Positions 24,206 through 35,932 of a stretch of 64,000 nt of DNA are shown one piece after another. Position 1 is the first letter of the stretch, and each line of letters opens with the position of its first letter. A program made the position numbers and the translations under genes. This DNA comes from Porpolomopsis calyptriformis (lineage: Eukaryota > Basidiomycota > Agaricomycetes > Agaricales > Hygrophoraceae): positions 2,771,098 to 2,835,097 of the forward strand of contig OX621164.1 of assembly GCA_951640195.1 (NCBI GenBank), given 5' to 3'. The notes below the pieces were generated by a model. It did no database searches. It was not told the DNA's origin and saw only the letters and a program-made list of their open reading frames with translations.

Positions 24206-27200
24206 TTACTCATGGTCCAGCTCATGGTAGGGGTATGAGAGTGCGTTCGCCTTCGGAGAAACAATCTCAAACTGGGACACATCAATACTCGATCGGGTGT
24301 CGCCCGACGCTCGCGACGAAGCCGCAGAGTGGGATCGACGAGGCGACTTTTGGTACTCAGAATCCATTGACAGCTTGGACCTTGTCGACTGTCGGCGTTC
24401 CTTCAACCCGTTCGGTCGTGGAGCGGTGATGAATTGCTCCGGTATCCGGGGACTGGGTGGCGGCATATCCTGGGATGAGACCGATCCACGACCGGAGGTG
24501 AACGAGAGTATACTAGGTCTTCTGGCTTTTGCGGGATGAGGAGGTTGCGAAACGTATCGCTCGCTGCTTGAGCGCGGTTCGGAGCCGGAGCCAGAGCCAG
24601 AATTCTGTGAGAGAATAGAGGCCGACTTCCTGGATTTGAGGATAGATTTTCGATTGCCCTTGCTCTTTTCGCCAGTATCCGATAATGGAGGAGGAATGGA
24701 TTTTGGAGGAACGGGTAGGACGTGAGGGCGGCGCACAGGGTAGGGGGATTCCTGATCAAAATAGAAACGATCCATGGAAGAGCCTATTCGAGGTTGCTTA
24801 TCGACGGGTGGTGGCTGCGGTACAGGCACGCTTGATGGCTCTAATAGATCGGACGAGGACGGATGCAGCGAATGCGTGGAGACACGCTGAGCAGATGTTC
24901 TGTTCGAGCGTGATGAATGCGGGGAGACAAGCTGAGCAGATGTCCTGTCCGAGCCTGATGAATGCGTGGAGACAAGCTGGACAGATGTCCTATCAGGGTG
25001 TGATGTGGACTGTGGCGAAGACACCGACGACTTGGTGCTTTTCCTCCAGAGTTTTTTAATACTTCCTACGCTGAGAAGAGTGGTTCGATTACTATTCTTG
25101 GAACTTGTACTCTCGCCGGTGATGGAATCAGCAGAAAAACGGCTCGAAGTCGTTTCCGGTTGAGGTTGTCCCTCGCGCACGCCATTCTGTACGGACACTC
25201 TCCAATGTGGGGCAATATCGATTATCGGTGTGTCAGCAGGACCCATGGACTGTGAGTTCCGGGGTATTGCAGATTGTTTGGCGTTACTGTTGGCCATCGC
25301 GGATGGATGCCTATTGAAAGGATCGGGTGAAAGAGGAATGACTGGCGATGGCAACGGCGGAGGACCTGGCGATAGAAGGGGAGGATACAATGTATCCTGT
25401 TCCTCGAGTTCACGCCTTTGGGATTGAGTTCCCGTTTCCGGTTCTGGTGGTGGAGAGGGTCCAGTTGAGGGAATATTTGCCAACTCTTTGGTGGCCGAGC
25501 GAGAGGGAGAAGGTGGAAAGGTGGCGGTGTGGGATCGGGGTATACCTTCGGGATCGATTACAACCAAAGAAGAGGGAGAGACCGCTGGCTGGTCAGCCGG
25601 TTGAGATATGGTGGGATCGTTACTCCTGCGATATTATATGACTCAGAGTTAAGTGATACAAGAGAAAAGTAACGAACATTTCATGTGGCGGCGACAGATC
25701 AGGACTTGGCGAAATTTGAGAAGGAGAGAGAACAGTCGCAACCAGAGGAGGGAGGGGCGGAGGTAGATGCGGCCCGCTTTGGGGAGCTTCCGTTTGGGCA
25801 TCTGTTCTGAACGGCTGGGGAGAAAGTTGTGCCAATGTCTGGGAGCGCGGCTGTCAATCAATTGTATGGGAGAGGATAAGATGACTCTACACACCTTCTC
25901 GATTTCATCTAATCTGGTCTTCATCAGATATTGACTATGGCGTTCCTCTGGGTCAACCTTAGGAAAGGCAATGAGCCAATTGCAGGGTAAAGAATGAGGG
26001 AGAGGTTACTTCGCCCAGTGCCTCCAATCCGAGATTGAAATCATCAAACACTCCTCCACCTCTCTTCTCCTCAGCATGGTATCGAGGAGACGCGAGCGGA
26101 TCGCTTGAGGGTACAGAGAGCATATCATTATCACCTAGAGTGGCTCCAAAGTCCGGGGGGTGTGCGCTACTTGAACTGGATGGTGGCATAGGACTAGTCG
26201 AAACGATCATATTAGGCAAGCAAGGCTGGATTATCAAGGGCGGTGGGATGTGCTTCTTGGGAGTTACACCCGACGAGCGGGATATGACTTGCAAAAGGTC
26301 CTTGGCTTCTTCTTCTTCCTCCTGATTGTCAATGTCTTTCAAGTTAATAAGTTCCGGCGATGAGGTTAACTCTTCTGCAGTCAACGCAAGATAGGCGATC
26401 TCGGAAGGGTAGGGATGTTCAGGTTGCGACTTTGTCTGGGCATGAATTTCGGCCCAGGTATCAGCATCTGTGCCAAATACTTCCTCGAGTGGATCCTTTT
26501 CTGCAATAGTTTCTACTCGGGCCGGTTCCTGATCATTTTCGAAATCGGTAGGTTGAGGTGAGTCGGGAAGGACCCCATATCCCTCTGCTTGTGGTTCTGA
26601 GTCAGTGCGCTGTTCTGGGTTGCGAGAGATGGAAAACGAAAAGTTTGGGAGAGGGCCGGTAGTCTGAGGGGTAACGAGTTGTAAATCGAGCAAGGAATTC
26701 TTCTCTCTGGGAGGGTCCTGTTCCTGATCCTGTTCGCCCTCGTTTGGGGTTGTTTTCTTGCCTGGTCGACTGTTCACACGCTTGGCATGGTTGATCCGCC
26801 TGCTGCGTATCCAGGGCTCGTACCATACTGCCCGTTGTCGGTCAATATCAAATTCAACCTTGGCGAGGATGGGAACAAAGGAGGGGGTACGGAGACCAGG
26901 AAGATCAAATTGGTCTGTTTGTGATGCTGAGGAGGTGTCAGGGGTTAGTGGCTCTGAGGATGAAGAGGAAGGTGGGGCAGATTTAGTTTGGGAGCGAAGA
27001 TCGGAGATGGAAGAAGGGTTGGAAGAGGAGGGTGTGAGGGGGTATGGTCGGGGCTGGGGCTGGGGTGTTTCCATCGGGCGAGTGGGAGGAAAGGGAGGGG
27101 AGTAGGACGGGGAATGAGAAATAAAGGCAATGCCTAAACCAGCGATGTTTGATCGTTCAGCTTGCATAACGCGGTTCCAGAGGTGTTTCCAGATATCCTC

Positions 27201-27620
27201 GGACAAGCGTGGTCCGGGCTCAGTACGAGTTGGATCAGGATCGGAGTGAACGAGATAGAGAATGATGCCTATTGTACTGGGCAGTGCGTATTCGCTAGCG
27301 ATGGCCCCCAGTTGGGATTGAAGGGTGGGATGCATTGGGACAAGGGTTCCGCGTCGGAATTGGGTGTGATAACCTGGGGCATGAGACGGGGGCGGGGTGA
27401 GCTCTGAGGCATCAGAGAGGTAGCCGGGGGGGATGACATGGAGGAGATACTTGGAAGTGGATTGTGGAGAAGGAGTGGGCGAGCGTCTAAAATGATCGGG
27501 TATGGGAGAGGGAGGATGAGCAGGAATTGGAGTAGAGACACCGAGAGCATTAGCTAATTTGGCAAGCTTGTGAGGTGGAAGGGGAGATCTTGGGGGAGTC
27601 CATGAGGAGGAGGTATTCAT
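24206..27620 (-). CDS. Long Ser/Pro-rich hypothetical protein, about 1,050 residues
   Basis: Three main coding blocks join on the minus strand: 27620 to about 26010; a short helical piece near 25875-25960 (VDPEERHSQYLMKTRLDEIE); and about 25850 to 24206. The N-terminal half contains the only globular-looking stretch: LQSQLGAIASEYALPSTIGI and LYLVHSDPD, then SEDIWKHLWNRVMQAERSNI and IAFISHSP. The rest is disordered, rich in Ser and Pro, with acidic patches and basic clusters (SIKKLWRKSTKSS). Three copies of a 15-residue repeat built on DRTSAQLVS.HSS occur near 24870-25000. Such proteins are common in basidiomycetes, and I assign no function. The gene is convergent with the lyase (132 bp between ends) and divergent from bHLH gene 1 (about 290 bp). 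Confidence 0.75.
24868..25003 (-). repeat. Three-copy 45-bp coding minisatellite
   Basis: Three imperfect copies of a 45-bp unit, recognisable on the plus strand by GGAGACAAGCTGAGCAGATG, at about 24868, 24912 and 24957. It encodes 15-residue repeats (DRTS[VA]Q[LR]VS[TP]HSS...) in the disordered part of the long hypothetical protein. The unit is a multiple of three, so copy changes keep the frame. Confidence 0.8.
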
Positions 27621-27913
27621 AGGTGAAAATAGATTGTAAGGTCACGTGTATAACCTCTAGTTAGATGAAGTAGCAGCAGATGTAAGTGATGAGGACAAAG
27701 GAGTACCGTGAGAAAAACTGAAATTGGATTAACACGTCAAATCATCGTCGACGTTGAGTTTCTGCTGGTTCCTGTCTTTGAACGCAGAACTAGCACTTCC
27801 TCCTTTTTTCTCTTCCTCTCTCTCTCTTTCTTTCCTTTCTTTCCTTTCACCCTTTGTCCTCTCCCTTCCCTTCCCTCCCACGGATTAAGACGACTCTTCC
27901 ACGACTTTAAACC

Positions 27914-29012
27914 ATGAATCAACAACACCAGCAGCACAATCAACACATCCAGGATGACCACAACCCAAATCTTCCCCAAGCCTCGTACGCGTTTTATCCA
28001 ACAGAGCAGGACCCTTCCTACGGCCTCGCATACCCTCCACAGATATCTCCCTATCAGGTCGTGCAACACCCCGGCCCTCAAACGCGTGTGTCCCACCCGC
28101 TTTTTCTTATTACTCATTAATCCTCATCTCCCATCTGATAACCCCCCAGGCCACCTTTCTGCGGACATGCAACAACAAGTGTTTCATAATCTCAACCTCA
28201 TGCCCCATCCTTACCCTGCACAAGTCTACCCCACTCCTGCCCAACATGTGTCTCTCCCCATCTCTGCCTCCCCTCCCCCGCAGTCTCCGGGCATGTACCC
28301 CCCCTTGTCCCCTCCCATCTCCGGATCAGACACCTCCGGCGACGGAATATACCACCATTCCAGAAACAGCAGTGCCAGCTCCCCCTCCTCCTCTCGGGGG
28401 AACAGTCTAGTCCACCGACACATTCGCTACAACCCCACCCCGTCACCCACGAGCTCGTCAGGGAGGCGCGGTCGCGCAAGTCCATCACACGACTCCGAGG
28501 AAGAGGAGACCATGGGCGCTACTTTTACTGAAAATCTTGCCAGCTCCAGGAAAGAGGCCACACGCAGACAGAGAATTGAGGCAGAACAAAGAAGACGAGA
28601 CGAGCTTCGTGATGGGTACGCAAAGCTGAAGGACGTTCTACCCGTCTCAAACCAAAAGAGTAGCAAAGTTTCCCTCCTCGAAAGAGGTTTGTCCTTCTCT
28701 CCCCTGAGCCAGACAGCGTTTATTCTTTATTCTTTAGCTACCAACCACATCGTCGCTCTCGAAAAGACCAACCACGAAATGCAGGCCCGCATATTGACCT
28801 TGGAACAGGAGGTCGCCAGGCTCCGGGGACTCAACGAGAAGATATCCCTCGGCGTCGACTCACCATCCCCAGGCCAGTCAGGGCCACTGCACGACAATCG
28901 CCCCCTTTCTCCCCCACCCGAGGCCGTACCAACTCATTCTCTCACCTCAATTAGAGGCCAAGAACCACCACGGGAGAATTCCAGCCCGTCTGCTTCCGAA
29001 AACGGGTTTTGA
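27914..29012 (+). CDS. bHLH transcription factor 1
   Basis: Exons 27914-28085, 28150-28686 and 28738-29012 join to 327 residues and the frame closes. The N-terminus is Gln/His-rich (MNQQHQQHNQHIQ), followed by Pro/Ser/Tyr-rich sequence typical of an activation region. The basic region and helix 1 read RRQRIEAEQRRRDELRDGYA, the loop is PVSNQKSSK, and helix 2 VSLLERATNHIVALEK runs into a leucine-rich coil (ARILTLEQEVARLRGLNEK), so dimerisation is likely. The glutamate that contacts CA in the E-box (ExxRR) is present. The residue equivalent to the usual His is Arg. Intron 2 falls in the Ala codon at the start of helix 2 (ER|A). It is a paralogue of the gene at 31879-32911. Biological target unknown. 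Confidence 0.9.
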
Positions 29013-30531
29013 CTCCACCTCTTCCTCAAACTTTGCAATCACCCTTTCTCTTTCATCTCTTTCTCTCCCTTCTCTTCATCTTTCAACCGCACGCAACTAG
29101 GGGATGCCACCATTCAGAGGTTCGGTCGAGTCATGGCGCTGGGGGGGACCGTGTGCAACGCAGCGCCGTGCGCATCTGCACTAGTTCCTCGCTGTCACTT
29201 GGCCCCCTCCATGAGACCATGCGGCTCGATGCCGTTGGCTGGCGAATGGACACATCACTTCCAAGAACCGTGCTTGACAAGATCACGCACCTTCTCGTTG
29301 ACCGATCCATAATTCCTCATCCTTTAACCAAAATCAAAGCCGATGATTCCTGGAGAATTACGCTCTGGCCACCATTATTATTTTTCCTTTTTTTTTTTTT
29401 TTTTTGGGTTTGGTGCTTGAAATAATCCCTCCCCCGTTTAAAGTCGCTTTTATTTTCGCCCAGCCATCCTCCGCTCCCACTACGACCCCCTTTATTGACT
29501 TCACAATGAAAATACCGATGACACCGACCACGAAGGACACGAAGACATGACTAGACATTCTTGATGAGCATTCCACGAACGACACTCGTTGGAACAGGGA
29601 CGCAGACAGAAACCAGTTCGAGGAGGCCCGCTGAGGCAGCCAAGAGACGCGACAGAGGGAGTTGCTTGCTTTGATCTGACGGCGAAAAAAGAAGAAAATC
29701 TTGGCATACCGCTGTCTTGATGATAGCGAGGATGGAATCCTTTGGGGTTTGAGGCTGCGTCACGTCCTACGATACGAACCGAGATCGGTAGCACCCTTAG
29801 TGAAGACAGTTTGTTCTAGCCTGTGCCAATGTATCCTTCACTGAATCTCTCGCTCCGTCTCTATCAACGGGGTAATACTACGGACATGTCTGCGGTGGAG
29901 GTAGAAACACCGCAATCGATGGATGAAGATACACGTGGAGGACATGCCCGTTTAATAGAGGTTTTTTTGCATTTTTGCAGGGACGATCAGGTTATAACGT
30001 TGCGGAGGACGGGAACGTCCGTTCACATTTCACACTTGGACTGATAGGGCTCAGGGCAAGCCAAAGAAAATATGGAGCGGCTGTGCTAATAATATGGGCG
30101 CTGGGCGCCAGTCAACATAAGATGCGAACAACGTCTGGGATGGGTTATCATCGGGGAACGCTGAGTGTTACGAAAGTGGTGGAGGCGATCAGCGAGTCCG
30201 GGATGCCTGCAGGTGAACATGAGGACACGGGTGAACATGATGCCAGTTAAGATCTCAACGGATTCGAGATGGTGGGGAGGTAATCGAGGGAGGCATGGAA
30301 AGCTAAATAATACGGGTTACGTGGAGAAATATCAGTAGCTTGAATGGGGGATTTCAGACTGAAACTTGGGGGTTGACCAAGTTGGGAAATGGCGGGACCT
30401 GTGGCGTAATAATATGTCAGTGGTCACATCACTCCCAGTCACGCCACTCCCAACCCCAGGCCGGAACAACGACCGCAGGGACAACACCCTTGTTGCGACA
30501 CCTTCTTTTAACTGACCGATCACGATGTGGT
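29013..30531. other. Region of uncertain content between bHLH gene 1 and the membrane-protein gene
   Basis: About 1.5 kb. It contains the 3' flank of bHLH gene 1 and a long T run near 29390-29405. A weak minus-strand frame at 29551-29763 (MTQPQTPKDSILAIIKTAVC...) could be a 70-residue protein but has no recognisable family. Plus-strand frames at 29823-30250 look random. I would not call a gene here without transcript data. Confidence 0.35.
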
Positions 30532-31509
30532 ATGAGCAATGACTCATTTCAAGATTACGAGTTTTGATTGACTTTGAAGGTGTGACAACTGTCTGTTAGT
30601 GCTACCTCTGGTGAATGAGAAGAGTGTTGGTTGTGTGCAAACGCTGACCGTTCTCCATAGCGAGGCGGAGGAATTGCCTGGGCCTGTATCATTGCAGTAA
30701 TGTCCAAATGTTCTTGTTGCGAAAAGTGTTAATGTCTCTCCAGCTGTATAGTTTTGCCGGGGGTCTGTTCCTGCTCATCGACGGCCAATATTTATTTTTC
30801 AATTTTCCTGAATGGTCACTATCTCCCCCCCCTCCTCCTCCCCTTAGTTTAATTATATGCTCTGCAGGCAAATCTACGGAGGTATCGGGATGGGAGTCGC
30901 TGCGGTTGCGGTAACTACAGCGGTCGCGTTCTCCAACGTGAGTCAGAGTGGAAGCATTCTTGGGTGGATGTTGACGTTCTACAGAGGTCATACATCTGGG
31001 TGCGAGCATGCAAGTTCCTCTGGCCGTTTCTTATTATTATTTGTGCTCTCCGGGCGATCATCATGATCGTGGAGCTGCAGCGAGGGTATGTGAAAACAAA
31101 CATTGGCAAGAGCCGTTCCGATAAACCGAATTTTGTCACAGTCAATACAATATTGAGTGGGAGTGCGAGAATGGAGGGCAGTTGTGGGCTGCTTCGGCGA
31201 CCGCGGGATACTCGAATGGCTCAGCGTTTCCGAACGGGTTCTGCGCCGCGGGGTTCTCGAGCCTGAATTACGCGTTCATATTTTCGCTTCTGATCGATAT
31301 TGTCTGCCAGGTAAAACTTTCAGCTTGGTAGTGAAAAAGATGGCTGAACGAAGTACAGGCATACATGTTTTTCCTCACCTGGCGATTCTCAAAACGGATT
31401 GAGCACTACGCTGACATGAAGGGACCGTTTGCCGGTGGTAAGTGAATAAATTTGGTATAGTCAGATCGCAGCTGATAACGTTCGTTTTTGGTAAGGATAT
31501 TATGCTTGA
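30532..31509 (+). CDS. Multi-pass membrane protein, uncharacterised
   Basis: Recognisable exons, in order, encode a hydrophobic protein: SLQLYSFAGGLFLLIDGQYL and FFNFPEW (about 30697-30808), QIYGGIGMGVAAVAVTTAVA (from 30879), RACKFLWPFLIIICALRAII with MIVELQR (about 30987-31085), an outside-facing segment with Cys (WECENGGQLWAASATAGYS, ..NGFCAAGFSSL), a last span (YAFIFSLLIDIVCQAYMFFL), and the tail MKGPFAGGYYA with TGA at 31507-31509. That makes four or five membrane spans with short GT-AG introns. The start is uncertain: ATG at 30532 (MSNDSFQDYE) spliced to 30697 is my best guess. It resembles a basidiomycete-specific membrane family I cannot name. It lies between two paralogous bHLH genes. 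Confidence 0.65.
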
Positions 31510-31878
31510 TCCGTGGTGAATGATGGAACGGCGATGGACATTTTCTACGAAATTTCACGAAAATTTCATGACATCTTTTACGACATCTTTTTATACCGAA
31601 TTTTTTTCTGTTCATGTGATGATCACCGAGTAATTCGACACAGCTTTTTTTTATTATTTATTTTTTTTCTTTCGTTTTATTTCCGCCCTAACCACGAGGC
31701 GCTGACTCTCAATCTTCCCTATTTAATCTCCATTCCCTTTCCCCGTCCTCTCCTCAACCCCTTCTTCCTCTCTCTCATACTCCCCCGCCCACCTCATCTT
31801 CAACTTGCCCGCCCTCTCCTTCCCCCTTTATATTCATTATCTTTTATTCCCATATATCTTCCCCCCCCTCTCGTCCCA

Positions 31879-32911
31879 ATGGATTTCGAGCCAAAGAGTC
31901 CGTCTTATCTAGACGCCGCCAACTTTACCTACGATCCTCTTTCCGCTCTTGATCCCTATCTTCAGTATCCTCAGTCACCCTTTGTCGGTATCCCAATGAC
32001 ACGTCAGTCCGTTTTTTCCCATCCTCTTCCCCGATCACTAACATCTTCCAGTCCCAGGTCCTTCTTCCGCTTCCCCCCGCATCAACTTCAACACCCTCAA
32101 CCTGGCCAGTAACCTTACCGACTACGCTTCCTATTCCACCGGTGCCTATACCACCACCGCCCCCTCCGCCCGTCCATTCACCCCTCCCGATGGTGCTGGA
32201 ATCTCTCCAGCTGGTCTTTACAACAGCGCCGGCGAGATGTCCTCCGATGGCACTCAGTCCGGAAGACGCAGCCGCGGCAGTGGTACCCACTCCCCCGCCT
32301 CGTCTCAAGGCGTGCCATACTCGGCATCTGTCCCTCGCTCTCACCGCTTTAACCCCATCGCGCCCCCGACCACCCGACGGGCCCCAAAGAGAAAGGCATC
32401 CAGGAACGACGTTGACAGTGACGACGAGGACGAAGATTTCCAACCCAACGCTTCCATCTCTGCAAATCCCGATTCCCGACGTGAGACCATCCGCAAACAA
32501 CGCATCGAATCGGAACAGAGAAGAAGGGACGAACTCAGGGAGGGCTACGCCCGCCTCCGCGAGACCTTGCCTACTTCCAACCAAAAGGCGAGCAAAGTCT
32601 CCTTGCTTGATCGCGGTACGCTCCTTCTTTTTTCCTCTCATTCTACCTCCCTCTCACTTACACATTATAGCCACCACACACATTCGGTATCTTGATACCG
32701 TTCGCGACCAGCTCGAGGCGAGACTCAAGGCTGCGGAGTCTGAGGTTCACCGGCTCCGATCGTATGTAACCTCCATCTTCTCTTCATACACTCTCTCTCA
32801 CCTCCCATTCACAGAGTTAACGAAGCATTAATGCTCGGCACCGCAGAGCAGCGTCACGCTGCCGCTGCCGTCGCCGTCGCTGCAGCTCAGGCAACGTCGG
32901 CCGTCTACTGA
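31879..32911 (+). CDS. bHLH transcription factor 2 (paralogue of factor 1)
   Basis: Exons 31879-32002, 32052-32615, 32671-32761 and 32815-32911 join to 291 residues and the frame closes. The N-terminal half is Tyr/Ser/Pro-rich. An acidic patch (DVDSDDEDEDFQP) precedes the DNA-binding domain: RKQRIESEQRRRDELREGYA, loop PTSNQKASK, helix 2 VSLLDRATTHIRYLD, and a coil (QLEARLKAAESEVHRLR). The end is Ala-rich (AAAAVAVAAAQ). Domain sequence and the intron in the helix-2 Ala codon (DR|A) match bHLH gene 1, 2.9 kb upstream on the same strand, so the two probably arose by local duplication. The start follows a long CT-rich leader (31680-31878). Target genes unknown. Confidence 0.9.
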
Positions 32912-34620
32912 TCAACGCACCCTCACCACCCTCCTGGACCCGTATCGACTTCTTATTGGGCGAGCAAGTTTCATGACGCACGACACACACACAAAAACCT
33001 TACGAAGACGCCAGACGATTCTCCGACTTTGGATTCACCTGCCTGGAAGGCAGGTCGGTATTCTGCACTCACGGACAATGACATTATCTTATATTCTCCC
33101 AACGCATTCTCCACTTTTTTACGGTGCTCTGAACAACGGAAAGAGCTAGACGGTTCTGCGTCGGCGACGCATCTCGTCCTTCACCGGGCTCTCTAGAATG
33201 TTCTGCGGCCGTGCCGCACTGTTCCCACTCCTCCCTCCTCCTGCCAGCCTGCGGCTACATCAGCGCATGGCGAGACGACGATTTGGAACAGGAGTTTTAC
33301 GCTCAAGATGCAAACGATAGTGATGGGCACACCCGAATGAGTTGATATTTGCAGCTGACACGACACTGACACAAGACACCAGGTAGAGCTTGAGGCGCTG
33401 ATCGGCCTCTTAACGAGCGCTGTGCGTGCTTCGCCTATCCTCGTGAACTTTCTTGTCCTTTCATCCTTTTATACCGTCGCTTGTCGCTTCCTTTATCCTC
33501 ATCCGAATCCCCCCATCCACGCACACGGACGACCACTTAATTGCTGTTCTGCCTGTTGTGCCTGCCGATACACTGGCGCTATCGTTCACCTATTTGCTAA
33601 CCTCGACATCACCCAAGCCCGTTCCCTCCCACAACCCAGGTCTCTACACACTCCCCTCCCCCCCTGTTTATCACCGTCATCCTCACGCAATCTTGTTTAT
33701 TGACATACTTTGATTTATGCTGTTCCCCTAAACTATGCCACTGTTTGGGCCGCCCATTGCCGCTCCATCCCCACGACATCCTTTTTCTTAAATGCCCTGC
33801 CCCTTCCTCTTCACATGAAACCCTTTCCGACGAGTCACTTTGCGCGAGTTTTCAACTTTTTATTCTCCCAGCAAAGGTCGATCATGACTGTTCTGAGCAT
33901 TGCATGCTTGAACGAGCGCATGATAGTCCTCCACATATTCGTTGGCCAGGGAAGACGTGGATTGGTGTTGGCAAGGGCGGAATTGATGACAACGGCCTGT
34001 TCCTTGAATCGCCGCCTTCAACTTAGTCGACACACATCCCTCTCCCCCTCATTTGCATCATTTTTACGCCCCCGGTCATTCGAACCGCTCCGTGGCTAGT
34101 TCCACAGTCCGATTTAATGGCCAGTGTGCGGCGTTCACTATGCCTTTGAGCTTTGTTTTTAAGACCACCGATGTTCGACAATATTTTGAAGCAGCTCGAT
34201 GCTGTCCACCACCCCGCGTGCGGGTCGTTGGATGCCGCTTTCCTCAGCAACAATGCCTTATGTTTCGATATGCCTCCCTATGCCCCGGTTCACACTTGCC
34301 CCCTAGCCGCGATTCGTGTAGAGCTCTCACCCCCCCGCTCCTCCCACTGCGCATGCGCAATGCTCTGTTTGCACGTCGGATCGGCTCGTCACTTTTCACT
34401 CCCTTAATCCCCCCCCCCTCCTTCCGCTACGTTCCACGTTTGAGATACACGATTGATTTAGTTGACTTTAGTCTACGATCCTTTGTTTATCCGAGTCAAG
34501 GAATGAAACGAGATTTTTTACGTTCAGTTCTCGTTATCTAATTAAACTCATTCAAGTTGTAATCATGCACCAAGAGCCTCGTGTTCCTTGGAACATAGAT
34601 GCTCCTAGATTTGCCTGATA
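32912..34620. other. Long gene-free stretch between bHLH gene 2 and TBCA
   Basis: About 1.7 kb with no supportable coding gene. Codons in the longer frames (33422-33713, 33700-34099, 34053-34541) are C/T-driven and lack splice logic or family likeness. The region is pyrimidine-rich on the plus strand and could hold a long 3' untranslated region of bHLH gene 2, control DNA or a non-coding transcript. Confidence 0.45.
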
Positions 34621-34640
34621 ATTGCATCATATTGCATCAT
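34621..34640 (+). promoter_or_regulatory. Perfect tandem 10-bp direct repeat upstream of TBCA
   Basis: ATTGCATCAT occurs twice in immediate tandem, 60 bp before the TBCA start codon. Reversed it reads ATGATGCAAT, which contains TGATGCAA, the composite bZIP/ATF-type site of animals; a fungal bZIP factor is a possible binder. The repeat is seen directly; the factor is a guess. Confidence 0.4.
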
Positions 34641-34700
34641 AAACTTGCGCTTTTGCAAGTGCGAATCTTGTACAAATTCGTGCAACTTGAACTCGCAACA

Positions 34701-35249
34701 ATGAGCGATCTAGCTACGACCCGTCGCCTGTTGAAGATCAAGTCTGGGGTCGTCAAAAGGTATGAATTTTAGCACCGCACACGCACACATTCCAGGGCCG
34801 GAACTAATATAAAAAACCAAAGGTTATCGAAAGAACGTACGCTGTACATCGCCGAGGTCGAAACACAGAAACTCAAACTCCAACAACTCATTGATGATCA
34901 GCCCGAAGATTGGCATATCAAGAATGGCGTACGTGCTCTCTCTCTCTCTCCGTTCGGAAGGAGGGCGAGTTTTTTATGGTTGTTTTTGTTCACCCCCGCC
35001 GGTTGCACATAGGCCAAACTGGTTGAAGAGTCTTCCAAGATGGTGAAGGACACGACGGACCGTCTTCAAAAAGCTGCAGAAGACTTGCAACAAGTTATCG
35101 TTGCGTGTTTTTTTGTTTTATTTTATTTTATTTTAAAATTATCCTTTACATGCATCATTCAGGTTTTGGCGCAGAAAGAAGCTGCGCTTGCTGAAGATGA
35201 AGCACTGTTGGAGGCAATCCGGGTGCAGGGAGGACTTGCTCAAGTTTAA
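34701..35249 (+). CDS. TBCA: Tubulin-folding cofactor A
   Basis: Small helical chaperone that holds beta-tubulin released from the CCT chaperonin (yeast Rbl2). Four exons join to 112 residues: MSDLATTRRLLKIKSGVVKR, LSKERTLYIAEVETQKLKLQ with QLIDDQPEDW, AKLVEESSKMVKDTTDRLQK, and VLAQKEAALAEDEALLEAIR. The end is TAA at 35247-35249. Length, the three-helix heptad pattern and the opening LKIK.G.VKRL.KE match the family. Introns are short, one with a long T run (35105-35138). Confidence 0.93.
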
Positions 35250-35932
35250 ATTACCCTTTACCCTCCTCAATACATACAAGTGAGTGATATACAAGTTTTG
35301 TAAGGTGTGCATCGATCGTAGGTCTACAATCTCATTCGTGCTATCATCTAGACAACACGAAAAGGATACAACCCCATGTCATTTTACCTTCTTTCCCGGC
35401 CCGATTGTCTGCATAATTGTAAGTATCCGAGGCTCACATCTCAGGGTTCGAACAACTCTTGAAAAAAACAACAACAGCTCCATGTAATATCATCGCAGTT
35501 AACATTGACTACAATAAGCTATTTCAACTTGGAAGAATTTAGGGCTCCGTAAGATTGTAGCAGAGGTAACATACGACAAGTTGGTTACCCTTCAACAACC
35601 TTTCTGACTGGAAAACCTCGACTGGAGTCATCTGCGCACAGTGGTACTGATTTACACAACCCACTCCAAGTATTTTCCAGATCACCCAATCCGCGGACTT
35701 TCGTAATGGCTGAGGTTAAGAACAATATATAATCGAAAGCCAACTCTTGTAGGGTGTACGTTCCGAATCGGTCTAGGGTCTCGAGGCACCCTCCAGGATG
35801 CAAAGCCCGAGGACTGGCTTTCCTCCGAGTTCATTTCACTTGTAACACTGTTTCATATGGTAGTAGACGCTTATTCTGTAGAGGCATTCTCTCGCTCACC
35901 TCGTATCCAATGATTCCAATCCCGTCTTTCAC
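35250..35932. other. Intergenic region, convergent TBCA / MED11
   Basis: About 680 bp between the ends of two facing genes. A 72-codon minus-strand frame at 35585-35803 has no family likeness. I see nothing else. Confidence 0.4.

Noticed and set aside
29358..29794. Possible small minus-strand gene with a membrane-like segment
   Set aside because: Two competing frames, a 33-nt would-be intron and a poly-Lys end from a T run; too weak to call.
29823..30250. Plus-strand frames after the first bHLH gene
   Set aside because: No hydrophobic or domain pattern and no splice logic; treated as intergenic.
32912..34541. Several plus-strand frames of 80-160 codons
   Set aside because: Pyrimidine-driven composition, no family likeness, no consistent exon joins.
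35440..35470. GGGTTCGAAC, like a tRNA T-loop
   Set aside because: No matching acceptor, D-arm or anticodon arm nearby; it lies in plain intergenic sequence.
35585..35803. 72-codon minus-strand frame downstream of MED11
   Set aside because: No family likeness and no promoter or splice evidence.
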